Below are positions 16,205-24,077 of a DNA stretch of 64,000 bases, piece by piece. This DNA comes from Pseudomonas batumici (lineage in GTDB: Bacteria; Pseudomonadota; Gammaproteobacteria; Pseudomonadales; Pseudomonadaceae), in the NCBI RefSeq assembly GCF_000820515.1, contig NZ_JXDG01000045.1, positions 1 to 64,000 on the forward strand, written 5' to 3'. Each line of letters opens with the position of its first letter. Position 1 is the stretch's first letter. The translations under genes were made by a program, and so were the position numbers. The notes below the pieces were generated by a model, which did no database searches, was not told the origin of the DNA, and was given only the letters and a program-made list of their open reading frames with translations.

Positions 16205-16278
16205 CTACCAGACCGCCGAAATCGTGTCGAACGCCACATCTGATACGCGTTCCGGGTACTCAGTTTTCATGTCCGCAA
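16205..16278 (-). pseudogene. C-terminal gene remnant abutting the IS element
   Basis: Directly beyond the insertion sequence the minus strand reads 23 codons, ADMKTEYPERVSDVAFDTISAVW, then stop. The composition is protein-like and the frame is cut off by the IS end, so this looks like the 3' tail of a disrupted gene. It is not in frame with the remnant on the other side of the IS. Confidence 0.4.
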
Positions 16279-16296
16279 TGAATCGCCCCGGATTTT

Positions 16297-17178
16297 CTAG
16301 ACACCCTGAAAGCTCATTGCGTAACGCTTTTCAAACTCTACCGGTGATAGCTGATTGTTGAAACCATGTCGGCGTTTTGAGTTGTAGAACATCTCGATGT
16401 AATCGAACACATCGCTACGAGCATCTTGCCGCGTGGTGTAGATTTTCCGCTTGATCCGCTCCCGTTTCAGAAGCTGGAAAAAACTCTCAGCTACCGCGTT
16501 GTCGTGGCAGTTACCTCGACGACTCATGCTCGCAACCAGGTTGTTGGCCTTCAGAAAACTGCGCCAATCGGAGCTGCTGTACTGGCTGCCCTGGTCGGAG
16601 TGAATCATCACCTCCTGTTTTGGCTTACGCTTCCAGACAGCCATCAATAATGCATCAATAGCCAAGTCGCTGGTCATCTGCGATTTCATCGACCAGCCAA
16701 CAACTTGACGAGAAAACAAGTCCAGCACCACAGCCAAATACAGCCAACCTTCATACGTGCGAATGTAGGTGATGTCTGTTACCCAGACCTTGTTGGGTTC
16801 GACTACATCAAACTGGCGCTTTAGCAAGTTGGGTGAGGCGACCGCTGGTTTACCTCCGTACCTCCCTGGGCGCCGGCGATACCCTGTCTGAGAGCGCAAC
16901 CCCTCAAGACGCATCAATCTAGCGACTCGGTGGCGGCCACAGTCCTCACCAACTTCACGCAGGTCGTCATGGATTTTGCGATAGCCATAAATGCCGCCGC
17001 TCTCCAGCCACGAATGCTTGATCAAACCCAGCAGGCGCTGATCGTCTTTGGCGCGCACAGATTGCGGCTCAGACAACCACGCGTAGTAACCACTGGGGTG
17101 GACCTTCAGCGCCAGGCAAAGCCGTCGAATGGAATAATCGGCGGCCTGCTGCTTGATAAAGGCGTACTTCAGCCGCAC
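16297..17178 (-). CDS. IS3-family transposase OrfB
   Basis: A 293-residue transposase catalytic subunit. An N-terminal HTH_21-like region ('SGYYAWLSEPQSVRAKDD', 'GIYGYRKIHDDL') precedes the DDE integrase core: Asp in 'VWVTDITYI', Asp in 'MIHSDQGSQY' and Glu in 'DNAVAESFF'. It overlaps orfA and is expected to be made as an OrfAB fusion by -1 frameshifting. The frame is intact, so the element may still be mobile. Confidence 0.92.
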   Translation of the reverse strand: MRLKYAFIKQQAADYSIRRLCLALKVHPSGYYAWLSEPQSVRAKDDQRLLGLIKHSWLESGGIYGYRKIHDDLREVGEDCGRHRVARLMRLEGLRSQTGYRRRPGRYGGKPAVASPNLLKRQFDVVEPNKVWVTDITYIRTYEGWLYLAVVLDLFSRQVVGWSMKSQMTSDLAIDALLMAVWKRKPKQEVMIHSDQGSQYSSSDWRSFLKANNLVASMSRRGNCHDNAVAESFFQLLKRERIKRKIYTTRQDARSDVFDYIEMFYNSKRRHGFNNQLSPVEFEKRYAMSFQGV

Positions 17179-17447
17179 TCCTTGGCAAAGTACGCGGCGG
17201 CCTTTTTTAAGATATCTCGCTCTTCCGTGACCCGCTTGAGCTCCGCTCGCAGGCGACGAAGCTCAGCTTGCTGATCATCGTCTTGCTGACGGGTTTCCTG
17301 AGGCTTGCTGTAGCGCTTGATCCACGCATAAAGGCTGTGAGTCGATACGCCAAGGCGTGCCGCAACGTCTGCCACGGGAAGCTGCTTTTCGGTCACTTGA
17401 TTGACCGCTTGGATTTTGAATTCTTCGGTGTAACGCGGGTTGCTCAT
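17169..17447 (-). CDS. IS3-family OrfA (HTH protein)
   Basis: A 92-residue protein with a homeodomain-like HTH ('VADVAARLGVSTHSLYAWIKRY', read as separate helices) and a C-terminal leucine-zipper stretch ('LRRLRAELKRVTEERDILKKA') used for multimerisation. The minus-strand slippery run AAAAAAG at 17202-17208, near the end of the gene, is the usual IS3 site for programmed -1 frameshifting into OrfB. Confidence 0.9.
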   Translation of the reverse strand: MSNPRYTEEFKIQAVNQVTEKQLPVADVAARLGVSTHSLYAWIKRYSKPQETRQQDDDQQAELRRLRAELKRVTEERDILKKAAAYFAKECG

Positions 17448-17509
17448 GGCACCTCCTGATTGGCCTCATTCTAAGGCATAGAGGTGTCTACGAAACCCGG
17501 GGCGATTCA

Positions 17510-17682
17510 TCCGTTGCTACCGACGGATCAAACATCCGATTGGCAGGCGTTGTGGGTACGACATCCAACTGTCGCAATGGATCAATCGGTCCCGGTTCGA
17601 AAGCCAAGCATTGGCCAATGCCAACAAAAAATACACTACACACAACGGCATTACACAGAACGCCTCTTCTCACACTCACCAT
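17510..17682 (-). pseudogene. Exported protein gene truncated by the IS
   Basis: From an ATG with TGGAG 4 bases upstream, the frame encodes a clear signal peptide ('VLCNAVVCSVFFVGIGQCLAFE') and about 30 further residues ('PGPIDPLRQLDVV...DPSVATDE') before running into the right terminal repeat of the IS. The rest of the protein is missing. The family is not recognised. The C-terminal scrap on the other side of the IS lies in another frame, so this is not a simple insertion into one gene. Confidence 0.55.
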
Positions 17683-17731
17683 GCCGCTCCACTCATCCTT
17701 TCACGTGTTGCCCGCGTTATTTGAAATAGCC

Positions 17732-17833
17732 TTAAACGGCAGTAGAAAATCGGACGCCACGCTGCTTCCATACCCGAGCGCGGATCAAGTCCGTAACGCC
17801 TGTTGTGCTCGTGTTAGCGGGCTCGGTGGTCAT
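17732..17833 (-). CDS. Very small hypothetical ORF upstream of the truncated exported protein
   Basis: Thirty-three codons starting MTTEPANTSTTG, with AGGGAA 7 bases before the ATG, ending 49 bases upstream of the truncated exported-protein gene on the same strand. It may be a leader peptide, the start of a broken gene or chance. Only the good ribosome site and position support it. Confidence 0.25.
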   Translation of the reverse strand: MTTEPANTSTTGVTDLIRARVWKQRGVRFSTAV

Positions 17834-18505
17834 GTTGCTTTTCCCTGAATTCTGTAAGTCTTTGAAAAACCTCGTAACCTTGCTTTTTCCTACTACTTTT
17901 GCCGCGTATCGAGAACAAGACTCTCGCATCGAGCGGCATCGAAATTCATGTCGATGGCTGCCAGACTAATTCGGTTCGAAGTACGTCACGCACGAGAAGG
18001 ATGGTCGTCCAGATCATGTCGCGTGTCCTAGCAACCGATACAGGAGTGCCTTGAAGAGGAGCGTTGTATCGAAAGGTAGCTGTGCGTCGCTGGCCGGCAT
18101 CACATTGGCGGGTTGCATCGTATCCATACACATTCCAATTTTCGGTTTTCTTCCCTGACCAACGATTCGTCTGGCAGACGATGAACTCACGCGTCGGCTA
18201 TGCATACCCGCAGCGAATCTGCCCCGGGCTATTTCCACCGCCGGTAAAAGACAGAAAATCAATATGTAGATACTGCATATAGAACCAGAAAAGATAATGT
18301 GACCAAGCACATAGTACCAGCAGACTTGGGCCGTAGTCGCGAAAAGCCATCACTCACTGATTTGATGGACGCCATGAAAGATTCGGCGGGTTGCGTTTTA
18401 CGGGAGGAGGCACCAAAAGGCACGGTTGGCTTCGGCTGACGGCGAATGCCATGTATCGCCAACCGTACGCAGGGGGTATGGGATGAACGTGTTCGTACCC
18501 GGCAT
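17834..18505. other. Gene-poor stretch near the island end
   Basis: About 670 bases with only short overlapping frames on both strands, none with convincing composition or ribosome site. One minus-strand frame (18014-18310) begins with a hydrophobic stretch but continues with low-quality sequence. I see no clear gene, RNA or integrase remnant here. Confidence 0.5.
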
Positions 18506-18859
18506 TCACGTCCTAGCAAAACGATCCCAAATGATCAGAGCCAGCCTAGCCATCAACGCACCAATCCCCCCGGCAAACAACCCCATCTGAAGATGAGAGA
18601 AGGCGGAGTAATCACACATATTTGTCGGAGAGGTGAACCGAATAACGCAGGGCTCAGGAAAGAAAATCAGCCATGCGTGCGGCAGGCAAGTGATGCAGAA
18701 GAAAGCGATAACAACAAACCCGTACAACCACCAACGGGAAAGGTTTTGAAATTCTCTACGCAGGAAGCTCAGAGCAATAACCAGAGCAAATGATAATAGC
18801 CCTGGCACAAGCAACGCCTCGAAGACCAATCGGTGAAGCTGTTGGGAGGCCGTATCCAT
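18506..18859 (-). CDS. Hypothetical membrane protein
   Basis: A 117-residue protein with three hydrophobic segments (about 17-33, 45-66 and 90-112) and a short Cys-containing loop between the last two. GAGGTG lies 3 bases before the ATG. It is the last recognisable gene of the island before the tRNA. No family recognised; the topology suggests a small inner-membrane protein. Moderate confidence because only topology and ribosome site support it. Confidence 0.6.
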   Translation of the reverse strand: MDTASQQLHRLVFEALLVPGLLSFALVIALSFLRREFQNLSRWWLYGFVVIAFFCITCLPHAWLIFFPEPCVIRFTSPTNMCDYSAFSHLQMGLFAGGIGALMARLALIIWDRFART

Positions 18860-19047
18860 ATCACCTCAGCATGAAATCCAGCACGCTGCCCAGGTTTCAG
18901 GCAACAAAAAAGCGGTCAGAAACCCACACACGGAAAGTGTACGAGGGCTCACGATCCTGAAAAGGAAGCAGGCCTGAAAGAAAAACCAAGGTCACTCAAA
19001 AAGTCACCACGGCAAAAACAACAAAGCCACCCGAAGATCGCAGACAT

Positions 19048-19080
19048 AAAAAAGCCCAACCTTCTCAGATTGGGCTTTTT
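19048..19080. terminator. Rho-independent terminator after tRNA-Pro
   Basis: AAAAAGCCCAA - loop - TTGGGCTTTTT: A/T runs on both sides let it stop transcription from either direction. It lies 8 bases beyond the 3' end of the minus-strand tRNA. Confidence 0.88.
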
Positions 19081-19088
19081 CAAAAATA

Positions 19089-19165
19089 TGGTCGGGACGG
19101 AGTGATTCGAACACTCGACCCCTAGCACCCCATGCTAGTGCGCTACCGGACTGCGCTACGCCCCG
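19089..19165 (-). tRNA. tRNA-Pro (anticodon GGG)
   Basis: A 77-nt tRNA with encoded CCA. The acceptor stem CGGGGCG pairs with CGTCCCG, the anticodon stem CTAGC/GCTAG encloses loop ATGGGGT (anticodon GGG), and the T arm carries GTTCGAATC. Its 3' end faces the foreign region, as expected for an ICE integrated at the tRNA 3' end. The same tRNA-Pro-ihfA-pheT locus is a known island site in Pseudomonas. Confidence 0.95.
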
Positions 19166-19209
19166 ACTAGGCGTGAAACTGGGTTTTGCTTCTTGTGGAA
19201 GCGAGGAGA

Positions 19210-19237
19210 AATATACCGCAAGCTTTTGAAATGTCAA
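19210..19237 (-). promoter_or_regulatory. Sigma-70 promoter of tRNA-Pro
   Basis: On the minus strand TTGACA (19232-19237), 16-base spacer, TATATT (19210-19215), about 45 bases upstream of the mature tRNA 5' end. Confidence 0.75.
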
Positions 19238-19256
19238 AGTATTTTAAAACCTTGAA

Positions 19257-19613
19257 TCACTTCTTCAGCACCACCAGCACATCCTCCAGCTCCGAAATCA
19301 TCTGGCGGATCAGTTGCTTGTACTGGGTGCTGTCATCCTTGGCCTCATCGCCGGAGAGACGCAGACGCGCCCCGCCGATGGTGAACCCCTGGTCGTACAG
19401 CAACGCGCGAATCTGCCGGATCATCAGCACGTCATGGCGCTGATAATACCGGCGATTGCCACCACGCTTGGCGGGGTTGAGTTGAGGAAACTCCTGCTCC
19501 CAGTAACGCAGCACGTGCGGTTTGACCGCACACAGCTCGCTGACTTCACCAATGGTGAAGTAGCGTTTGCCTGGGATCGGCGGAAGCTCGTCGTTATGAC
19601 TTGGTTCCAGCAT
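19257..19613 (-). CDS. MerR-family transcriptional regulator
   Basis: A 118-residue regulator. The N-terminal winged HTH 'YFTIGEVSELCAVKPHVLRYWEQEF' (start of a MerR domain) is followed by 'NRRYYQRHDVLMIRQIRALLYDQGFTIGGARLRL', the second helix pair, and a short Leu-rich dimerisation helix. No metal-binding cysteines are present at the C-terminus, so the effector is unknown. The start MLEPSHND lies inside ihfA (20-base overlap), placing it in the ihfA transcript. This ihfA-MerR pair is conserved in Pseudomonas. Confidence 0.85.
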   Translation of the reverse strand: MLEPSHNDELPPIPGKRYFTIGEVSELCAVKPHVLRYWEQEFPQLNPAKRGGNRRYYQRHDVLMIRQIRALLYDQGFTIGGARLRLSGDEAKDDSTQYKQLIRQMISELEDVLVVLKK

Positions 19614-19896
19614 AGGCCTCAACTCGGGCTTTCAATTTCTGCCCTGGACGAAAGGTGACCACACGGCGAGCCGTGATCGGGATTTCCTCTCCCGTTTTTG
19701 GATTGCGGCCAGGCCGCTGGCGTTTGTCCCGCAAGTCAAAATTGCCAAAACCCGACAGTTTGACCTGCTCGTTGTCTTCGAGAGCGTGCCTGATTTCCTC
19801 AAAAAACAGTTCGACCAATTCCTTGGCCTCCCGTTTGTTCAGGCCCAGCTCTTCGTAGAGACGTTCCGCCATTTCAGCTTTCGTCAGAGCCCCCAT
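19594..19896 (-). CDS. ihfA: Integration host factor alpha subunit
   Basis: A 100-residue nucleoid protein that pairs with IhfB to bind and sharply bend specific DNA sites in transcription, replication and recombination. The HU/IHF fold is clear: 'LTKAEMAERLYEELGLNKREAK' (helices), 'VKLSGFGNFDLRDK' and the DNA-inserting arm 'GRNPKTGEEIPITARRVVTF'. It starts 3 bases after pheT, the same order as in E. coli (pheST-ihfA). IHF is often needed for integration of ICEs at nearby tRNA genes. Confidence 0.97.
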   Translation of the reverse strand: MGALTKAEMAERLYEELGLNKREAKELVELFFEEIRHALEDNEQVKLSGFGNFDLRDKRQRPGRNPKTGEEIPITARRVVTFRPGQKLKARVEAYAGTKS

Positions 19897-19899
19897 ACG

Positions 19900-22281
19900 T
19901 CACTTCCTTAGCGTGGCGTTCAACCTGTTTTCAAGCGAGGTGAGGATGCTTTGGGTCGCGGAATTCACCTCATCGTCATTAAGAGTGCGCGATGGATGCT
20001 GCCAGGTCAAGCCAACTGCAAGGCTTTTTCTATGCGGATCAATACCTTTACCCTCATAGACGTCAAAGAGCCTGAGCTCTGTGAGCCACTCGCCTGCATT
20101 TTCACGGATTACGTCCAGTACCGCACTGGCCGCCACGCCCTTGTCCGCCAGCAACGCCAGGTCACGACGCACTTCAGGGAAACGCGACAACTCGCTGAAT
20201 TTCGGCATTTTCCCCAACGCCACTTCAGCCAGTACCAGCTCGAAAACGAAGACCGGACGGTCGAGACCGAGGGTTTTCGACAATTCGGGGTGGATCGCGC
20301 CGATGAAACCGACCAGACGCCCTTCCCGCTCGATGCGCGCGGTCTGACCCGGGTGCAGCGCTGGGTGCTTGCCCGGCACGAAGGTGAACGAATCCAGCGC
20401 ACCGGCAAAGCCCAGCAGCGCTTCCACGTCAGCCTTGACGTCGAAGAAGTCGACGGTGTCGCGACCCTGCGCCCAACCTTCCGGCAGACGGCTGCCGCAG
20501 ACCACACCGGCCAGCATCGGCTCTTGCTTCAGGCCTTCCAGCTGACCGACAAAACGCAGGCCGCTTTCGAACAGACGCACGCGATCCTGCTGACGGTTCA
20601 GGTTGTGCTGCAACGCCTTGACCAGGCCCGGCCACAACGAAGAACGCATGGCGGCCATGTCGTTGGAGATCGGGTTGGCCAGCAGCAACGGCTCGACGCC
20701 CGGGTTGAACAGTTCGAACTGTTTCGGGTCGATGAAGCTGTAGGTGATCGCTTCCTGGTAACCACGGGCCACCAGCAGACGACGCAGCTCAGGCAGGTCG
20801 CTACGGGCTTCGGCCTTGGCCTGTGGCGCCAGGCGCGCTTGCGGGTAACGGACCGGCAGGCGGTTGTAGCCGTACAGGCGTGCCAGTTCTTCGATCAGGT
20901 CGACTTCCAGGCTGATATCGAAGCGATGGCTTGGCACTTCAACGCGCCACTGCCCTGCTCCGCTCGCGGAAACGCCCAGGCCCAGGCCGGTCAACAGACG
21001 CTCGACCTCGGCCGAGTCCATTTCCATGCCCAGCATCTGGGTGATGCGCTCGGCACGCAGGGTCACCGCGGCCACGGCAGGCAGGTGCGCTTCGCTGACG
21101 GTTTCGATGATCGGGCCGGCTTCGCCACCGGTGATTTCCAGCAGCAGGCCAGTGGCGCGCTCCATGGCTTCATGGGCCAGCTGCCAGTCCACGCCACGCT
21201 CGTAGCGGTGCGAGGCGTCGGTGTGCAGGCCATAGGAACGGGCCTTGCCAGCGACGGCGATCTGATCGAAGAAAGCACTTTCCAGGAAGATGTCACGGGT
21301 GGTCGCGGTGTCGACGCCGCTGTGCTCGCCGCCCATTACGCCGGCAATCGCCAGGGCGCGGGTGTGGTCGGCAATCACCAGGGTATCGCTACGCAGGCTG
21401 ACTTCCTGACCGTCGAGCAATACCAGCTTCTCGCCCTCTTCAGCCATGCGCACGCGAATGCCGCCGTTGATTTCGGCGAGGTCGAAGGCGTGCAGCGGCT
21501 GGCCCAGCTCGATCATCACGTAGTTGGTGATGTCGACGGCCGCGTCGATGCTGCGCACGTCGGAACGACGCAGGCGCTCGACCATCCACAGCGGGGTCGG
21601 CTTCGACAGGTCGACGTTACGGATAACGCGCCCCAGGTAACGCGGGCAAGCGGCCGGCGCCAACACTTCGATCGAACGCACTTCGTCGTGTGTGGCAGGC
21701 ACGCTCGGTACCACCGGACGAGTCACCGGAGCGGCATACAGCGCGCCGACTTCACGGGCCAGACCGGCCAGGGACAGGCAGTCGCCACGGTTCGGGGTCA
21801 GGTCGACCTCGATGCTGGCGTCGTCCAGGTTCAGGTAGACACGAATGTCCTCGCCCACCGGCGCATCGGCCGCCAGCTCCATCAGGCCATCGTTGTCTTC
21901 GCCGATCTGCAGCTCGACTTGCGAGCAGAGCATGCCGTTGGACTCGACGCCGCGCAGCTTGGCTTTCTTGATCTTGAAGTCGCCGGGCAGTTCGGCACCG
22001 ATCATCGCGAACGGGATCTTCAGGCCCGGGCGCACATTCGGCGCGCCACAGACGACCTGGAAGGTCTCGGAACCGTTGCTGACCTGGCACACACGCAGCT
22101 TGTCGGCATCCGGGTGCTGTTCGGTGCTGAGGACTTCACCGACGACCACGCCGCTGAACACACCGGCGGCCGGCGTGACGCTATCGACCTCAAGACCGGC
22201 CATCGACAGACGAGCCACCAGCTCGTCGCGGCTCACTTGCGGGCTTACCCAGCCACGCAGCCATTGTTCACTGAATTTCAT
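19900..22281 (-). CDS. pheT: Phenylalanyl-tRNA synthetase beta subunit
   Basis: A 793-residue subunit of the alpha2-beta2 enzyme that charges tRNA-Phe; it supplies tRNA binding and editing. Domains in order: an N-terminal OB-fold tRNA-binding domain (about 40-150, 'VVVGEVLSTEQHPDADKLRVC'), B3/B4 editing domain (about 210-370), B5 (about 400-470), a catalytic-like core and the C-terminal ferredoxin-fold anticodon-binding domain ('FPEVRRDLALLAD' onward). Full length. It starts 27 bases after pheS. Confidence 0.97.
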   Translation of the reverse strand: MKFSEQWLRGWVSPQVSRDELVARLSMAGLEVDSVTPAAGVFSGVVVGEVLSTEQHPDADKLRVCQVSNGSETFQVVCGAPNVRPGLKIPFAMIGAELPGDFKIKKAKLRGVESNGMLCSQVELQIGEDNDGLMELAADAPVGEDIRVYLNLDDASIEVDLTPNRGDCLSLAGLAREVGALYAAPVTRPVVPSVPATHDEVRSIEVLAPAACPRYLGRVIRNVDLSKPTPLWMVERLRRSDVRSIDAAVDITNYVMIELGQPLHAFDLAEINGGIRVRMAEEGEKLVLLDGQEVSLRSDTLVIADHTRALAIAGVMGGEHSGVDTATTRDIFLESAFFDQIAVAGKARSYGLHTDASHRYERGVDWQLAHEAMERATGLLLEITGGEAGPIIETVSEAHLPAVAAVTLRAERITQMLGMEMDSAEVERLLTGLGLGVSASGAGQWRVEVPSHRFDISLEVDLIEELARLYGYNRLPVRYPQARLAPQAKAEARSDLPELRRLLVARGYQEAITYSFIDPKQFELFNPGVEPLLLANPISNDMAAMRSSLWPGLVKALQHNLNRQQDRVRLFESGLRFVGQLEGLKQEPMLAGVVCGSRLPEGWAQGRDTVDFFDVKADVEALLGFAGALDSFTFVPGKHPALHPGQTARIEREGRLVGFIGAIHPELSKTLGLDRPVFVFELVLAEVALGKMPKFSELSRFPEVRRDLALLADKGVAASAVLDVIRENAGEWLTELRLFDVYEGKGIDPHRKSLAVGLTWQHPSRTLNDDEVNSATQSILTSLENRLNATLRK

Positions 22282-22308
22282 CCTGTTCTCCTAATAGATT
22301 CGTTACGA

Positions 22309-23325
22309 CTAGCGAAATTGCGCGAGGAACCGCAAGTCGTTGTCGAAGAACAGACGCAAGTCGTTCACGCCGTAACGCAGCATGGCCAGACGCTCAACGC
22401 CCATGCCGAAGGCAAAGCCCTGGAACGCTTCCGGATCGATCCCGGACATGCGCAGCACGTTCGGGTGAACCATGCCGCAACCCATGACTTCCAGCCAGCC
22501 GGTCTGCTTGCAGACGCGGCAGCCTTTACCGCTGCACATCACGCATTCCATGTCGACTTCGGCGGACGGCTCGGTGAACGGGAAGTAGGAAGGACGGAAA
22601 CGCACCGCCAGTTCCTTCTCGAAGAACACCCGCAGGAACTCTTCGATGGTGCCTTTGAGGTCGGCAAAATTGATGTCGCGATCGACCAGCAGGCCTTCGA
22701 CCTGGTGGAACATCGGCGAGTGGGTGATATCCGAGTCGCTACGGTACACACGGCCTGGGCAGACGATGCGGATCGGCGGCTGCTTTGCTTCCATGGTGCG
22801 GACCTGGACCGGCGAGGTATGGGTGCGCAGCAGCATGTTGGCATTGAAATAGAAGGTGTCATGCATCGACCGGGCCGGGTGATGGCCTGGGATGTTGAGC
22901 GCTTCGAAGTTGTGGTAGTCGTCTTCCACCTCGGGACCTTCGGCAATGCCGTAGCCGATGTGGGTGAAGAATTGTTCGATACGTTCCAGAGTCCGGGTGA
23001 CAGGATGCAGACCACCGGAGGTCTGGCCGCGGCCAGGCAGGGTCACGTCAATGGACTCGGCGGCGAGCTTGGCGGCCAGATCCGCCTCCTCGAACGACGC
23101 CTTGCGCGCATTGAGAACCTCTGTGACACGCTCCTTGGCGACGTTGATCAGGGCGCCGACCTGCGGACGCTCTTCTGCCGGCAAGCTGCCCAGGGTCTTC
23201 ATCACCTGAGTCAGTTCACCTTTCTTGCCAAGGTAGTGAACCCGGATTTGCTCCAGGGCATTGATATCTTCAGCGCTTTGCACAGCCTCGAGAGCTTGAG
23301 AGACCAGTGCGTCCAGGTTTTCCAT
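22309..23325 (-). CDS. pheS: Phenylalanyl-tRNA synthetase alpha subunit
   Basis: A 338-residue catalytic subunit. An N-terminal coiled coil (about 1-90) contacts tRNA. The class II core shows motif 2 'VYRSDSDITHSPMFHQVEG' (fRxE/H region) and motif 3 'GFAFGMGVERLAMLRYG'. A Cys cluster 'CVMCSGKGCRVCKQTG' forms the zinc-ribbon-like insertion seen in many bacteria. GGAG lies 7 bases before the ATG. A strong hairpin just upstream suggests attenuation of the pheS-pheT-ihfA unit. Confidence 0.97.
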   Translation of the reverse strand: MENLDALVSQALEAVQSAEDINALEQIRVHYLGKKGELTQVMKTLGSLPAEERPQVGALINVAKERVTEVLNARKASFEEADLAAKLAAESIDVTLPGRGQTSGGLHPVTRTLERIEQFFTHIGYGIAEGPEVEDDYHNFEALNIPGHHPARSMHDTFYFNANMLLRTHTSPVQVRTMEAKQPPIRIVCPGRVYRSDSDITHSPMFHQVEGLLVDRDINFADLKGTIEEFLRVFFEKELAVRFRPSYFPFTEPSAEVDMECVMCSGKGCRVCKQTGWLEVMGCGMVHPNVLRMSGIDPEAFQGFAFGMGVERLAMLRYGVNDLRLFFDNDLRFLAQFR

Positions 23326-23344
23326 GTACAGACTCCAGATACGA

Positions 23345-23378
23345 AATAGGGGAAGAGCTTTAAGGCTCTTCCCCTATT
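23345..23378 (-). terminator. Attenuator-like hairpin upstream of pheS
   Basis: A 14-bp perfect stem AATAGGGGAAGAGC / GCTCTTCCCCTATT with a 6-base loop, between rplT and pheS, ending 20 bases before the pheS ATG. In E. coli, pheST is attenuated through a Phe-rich leader (pheM). Here no Phe-rich leader frame is seen, and the trailing U-run is short (TTTC). Confidence 0.7.
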
Positions 23379-23435
23379 CATGACGTTTAACACCAGGCCC
23401 TACACAGGCAAGACCCGGTGATTGTCGGGGGGTAC

Positions 23436-23792
23436 TTAAGCCAGGACGGCTTTAGCTTTCTCGACAATCGCAGCAAACGCCGCTTTTTCGTTCACTGCCA
23501 GATCAGCCAGAACCTTACGGTCGATCTCGATGGACGCTTTTTTCAGGCCGGCGATGAAACGGCTGTAGGACAGACCGTTAACACGAGCACCTGCGTTGAT
23601 ACGAGCGATCCACAGAGCGCGGAACTGACGTTTTTTCTGACGACGGTCGCGGTAGGCGTATTGGCCTGCCTTGATGACCGCTTGCTTGGCAACACGGAAT
23701 ACGCGCGAGCGAGCGCCGTAGTAGCCTTTTGCAAGTTTCAGAATCTTTTTGTGACGCTTACGGGCAATGACGCCACGCTTTACACGAGCCAT
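23436..23792 (-). CDS. rplT: 50S ribosomal protein L20
   Basis: A 118-residue, very basic ribosomal protein that binds 23S rRNA early in assembly. The N-terminal 'ARVKRGVIARKRHKKILKLA' tail and 'YGARSRVFRVAKQAVIKAGQ' are diagnostic, and length is standard. L20 also represses its own operon in enterobacteria. It follows rpmI by 30 bases in the infC-rpmI-rplT transcript. Confidence 0.98.
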   Translation of the reverse strand: MARVKRGVIARKRHKKILKLAKGYYGARSRVFRVAKQAVIKAGQYAYRDRRQKKRQFRALWIARINAGARVNGLSYSRFIAGLKKASIEIDRKVLADLAVNEKAAFAAIVEKAKAVLA

Positions 23793-23822
23793 GAGTTACT
23801 TCCTCTATTCTTGAACCAAAAA

Positions 23823-24017
23823 TTAACGAAGGCGCAGCATGCGCTCGACTTTTGCCACGTCAGACGGATGCAGCAAGCTGCTACCGCGCAGTTGACGCTT
23901 ACGCTTGGTCGACATTTTGGTCAGGATGTGGCTCTTGAAAGCGTGCTTGTGCTTGATGCCGTTAGCAGTTTTCAGAAACCGCTTGGCAGCACCACTTTTA
24001 GTTTTCATCTTTGGCAT
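23823..24017 (-). CDS. rpmI: 50S ribosomal protein L35
   Basis: A 64-residue basic ribosomal protein. 'MPKMKTKSGAAKRF' and 'HILTKMSTKRKRQLRG' are the family signature. It lies between infC and rplT in the universally conserved order, 60 bases after infC. Confidence 0.98.
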   Translation of the reverse strand: MPKMKTKSGAAKRFLKTANGIKHKHAFKSHILTKMSTKRKRQLRGSSLLHPSDVAKVERMLRLR

Positions 24018-24077
24018 GTTCGGATACTCCGCATTCAGTTGATAAACATAACCGCAAGGCCTGCCGTGCCCTGGTGG

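Larger units (their letters stand above)
16279..17509 (-). mobile_element. IS3-family insertion sequence, 1231 bp
   Basis: Imperfect terminal inverted repeats of 27 bp begin TGAATCGCCCCGG and end at 16305 on the left, mirrored at 17483-17509 on the right, with about 3 mismatches. Ends are 5'-TG...CA-3' as usual for the family. It carries overlapping orfA and orfB on the minus strand. Flanking triplets (CAA on the left, TCC on the right) do not match, so no target duplication is seen. That suggests a deletion or recombination after insertion. Confidence 0.88.

Noticed and set aside
18014..18310. 98-codon minus-strand frame with a hydrophobic start
   Set aside because: No ribosome site, poor composition after residue 25 and overlap with other short frames; not supported as a gene.
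19951..23349. 1132-codon open frame antisense to pheT/pheS
   Set aside because: Shadow of well-conserved synthetase genes; composition is artefactual (Arg/Gln/His rich).
23211..23393. Short frame across the pheS leader as a PheM-like leader peptide
   Set aside because: It has only two Phe codons near the hairpin, extends into pheS, and lacks a ribosome site.
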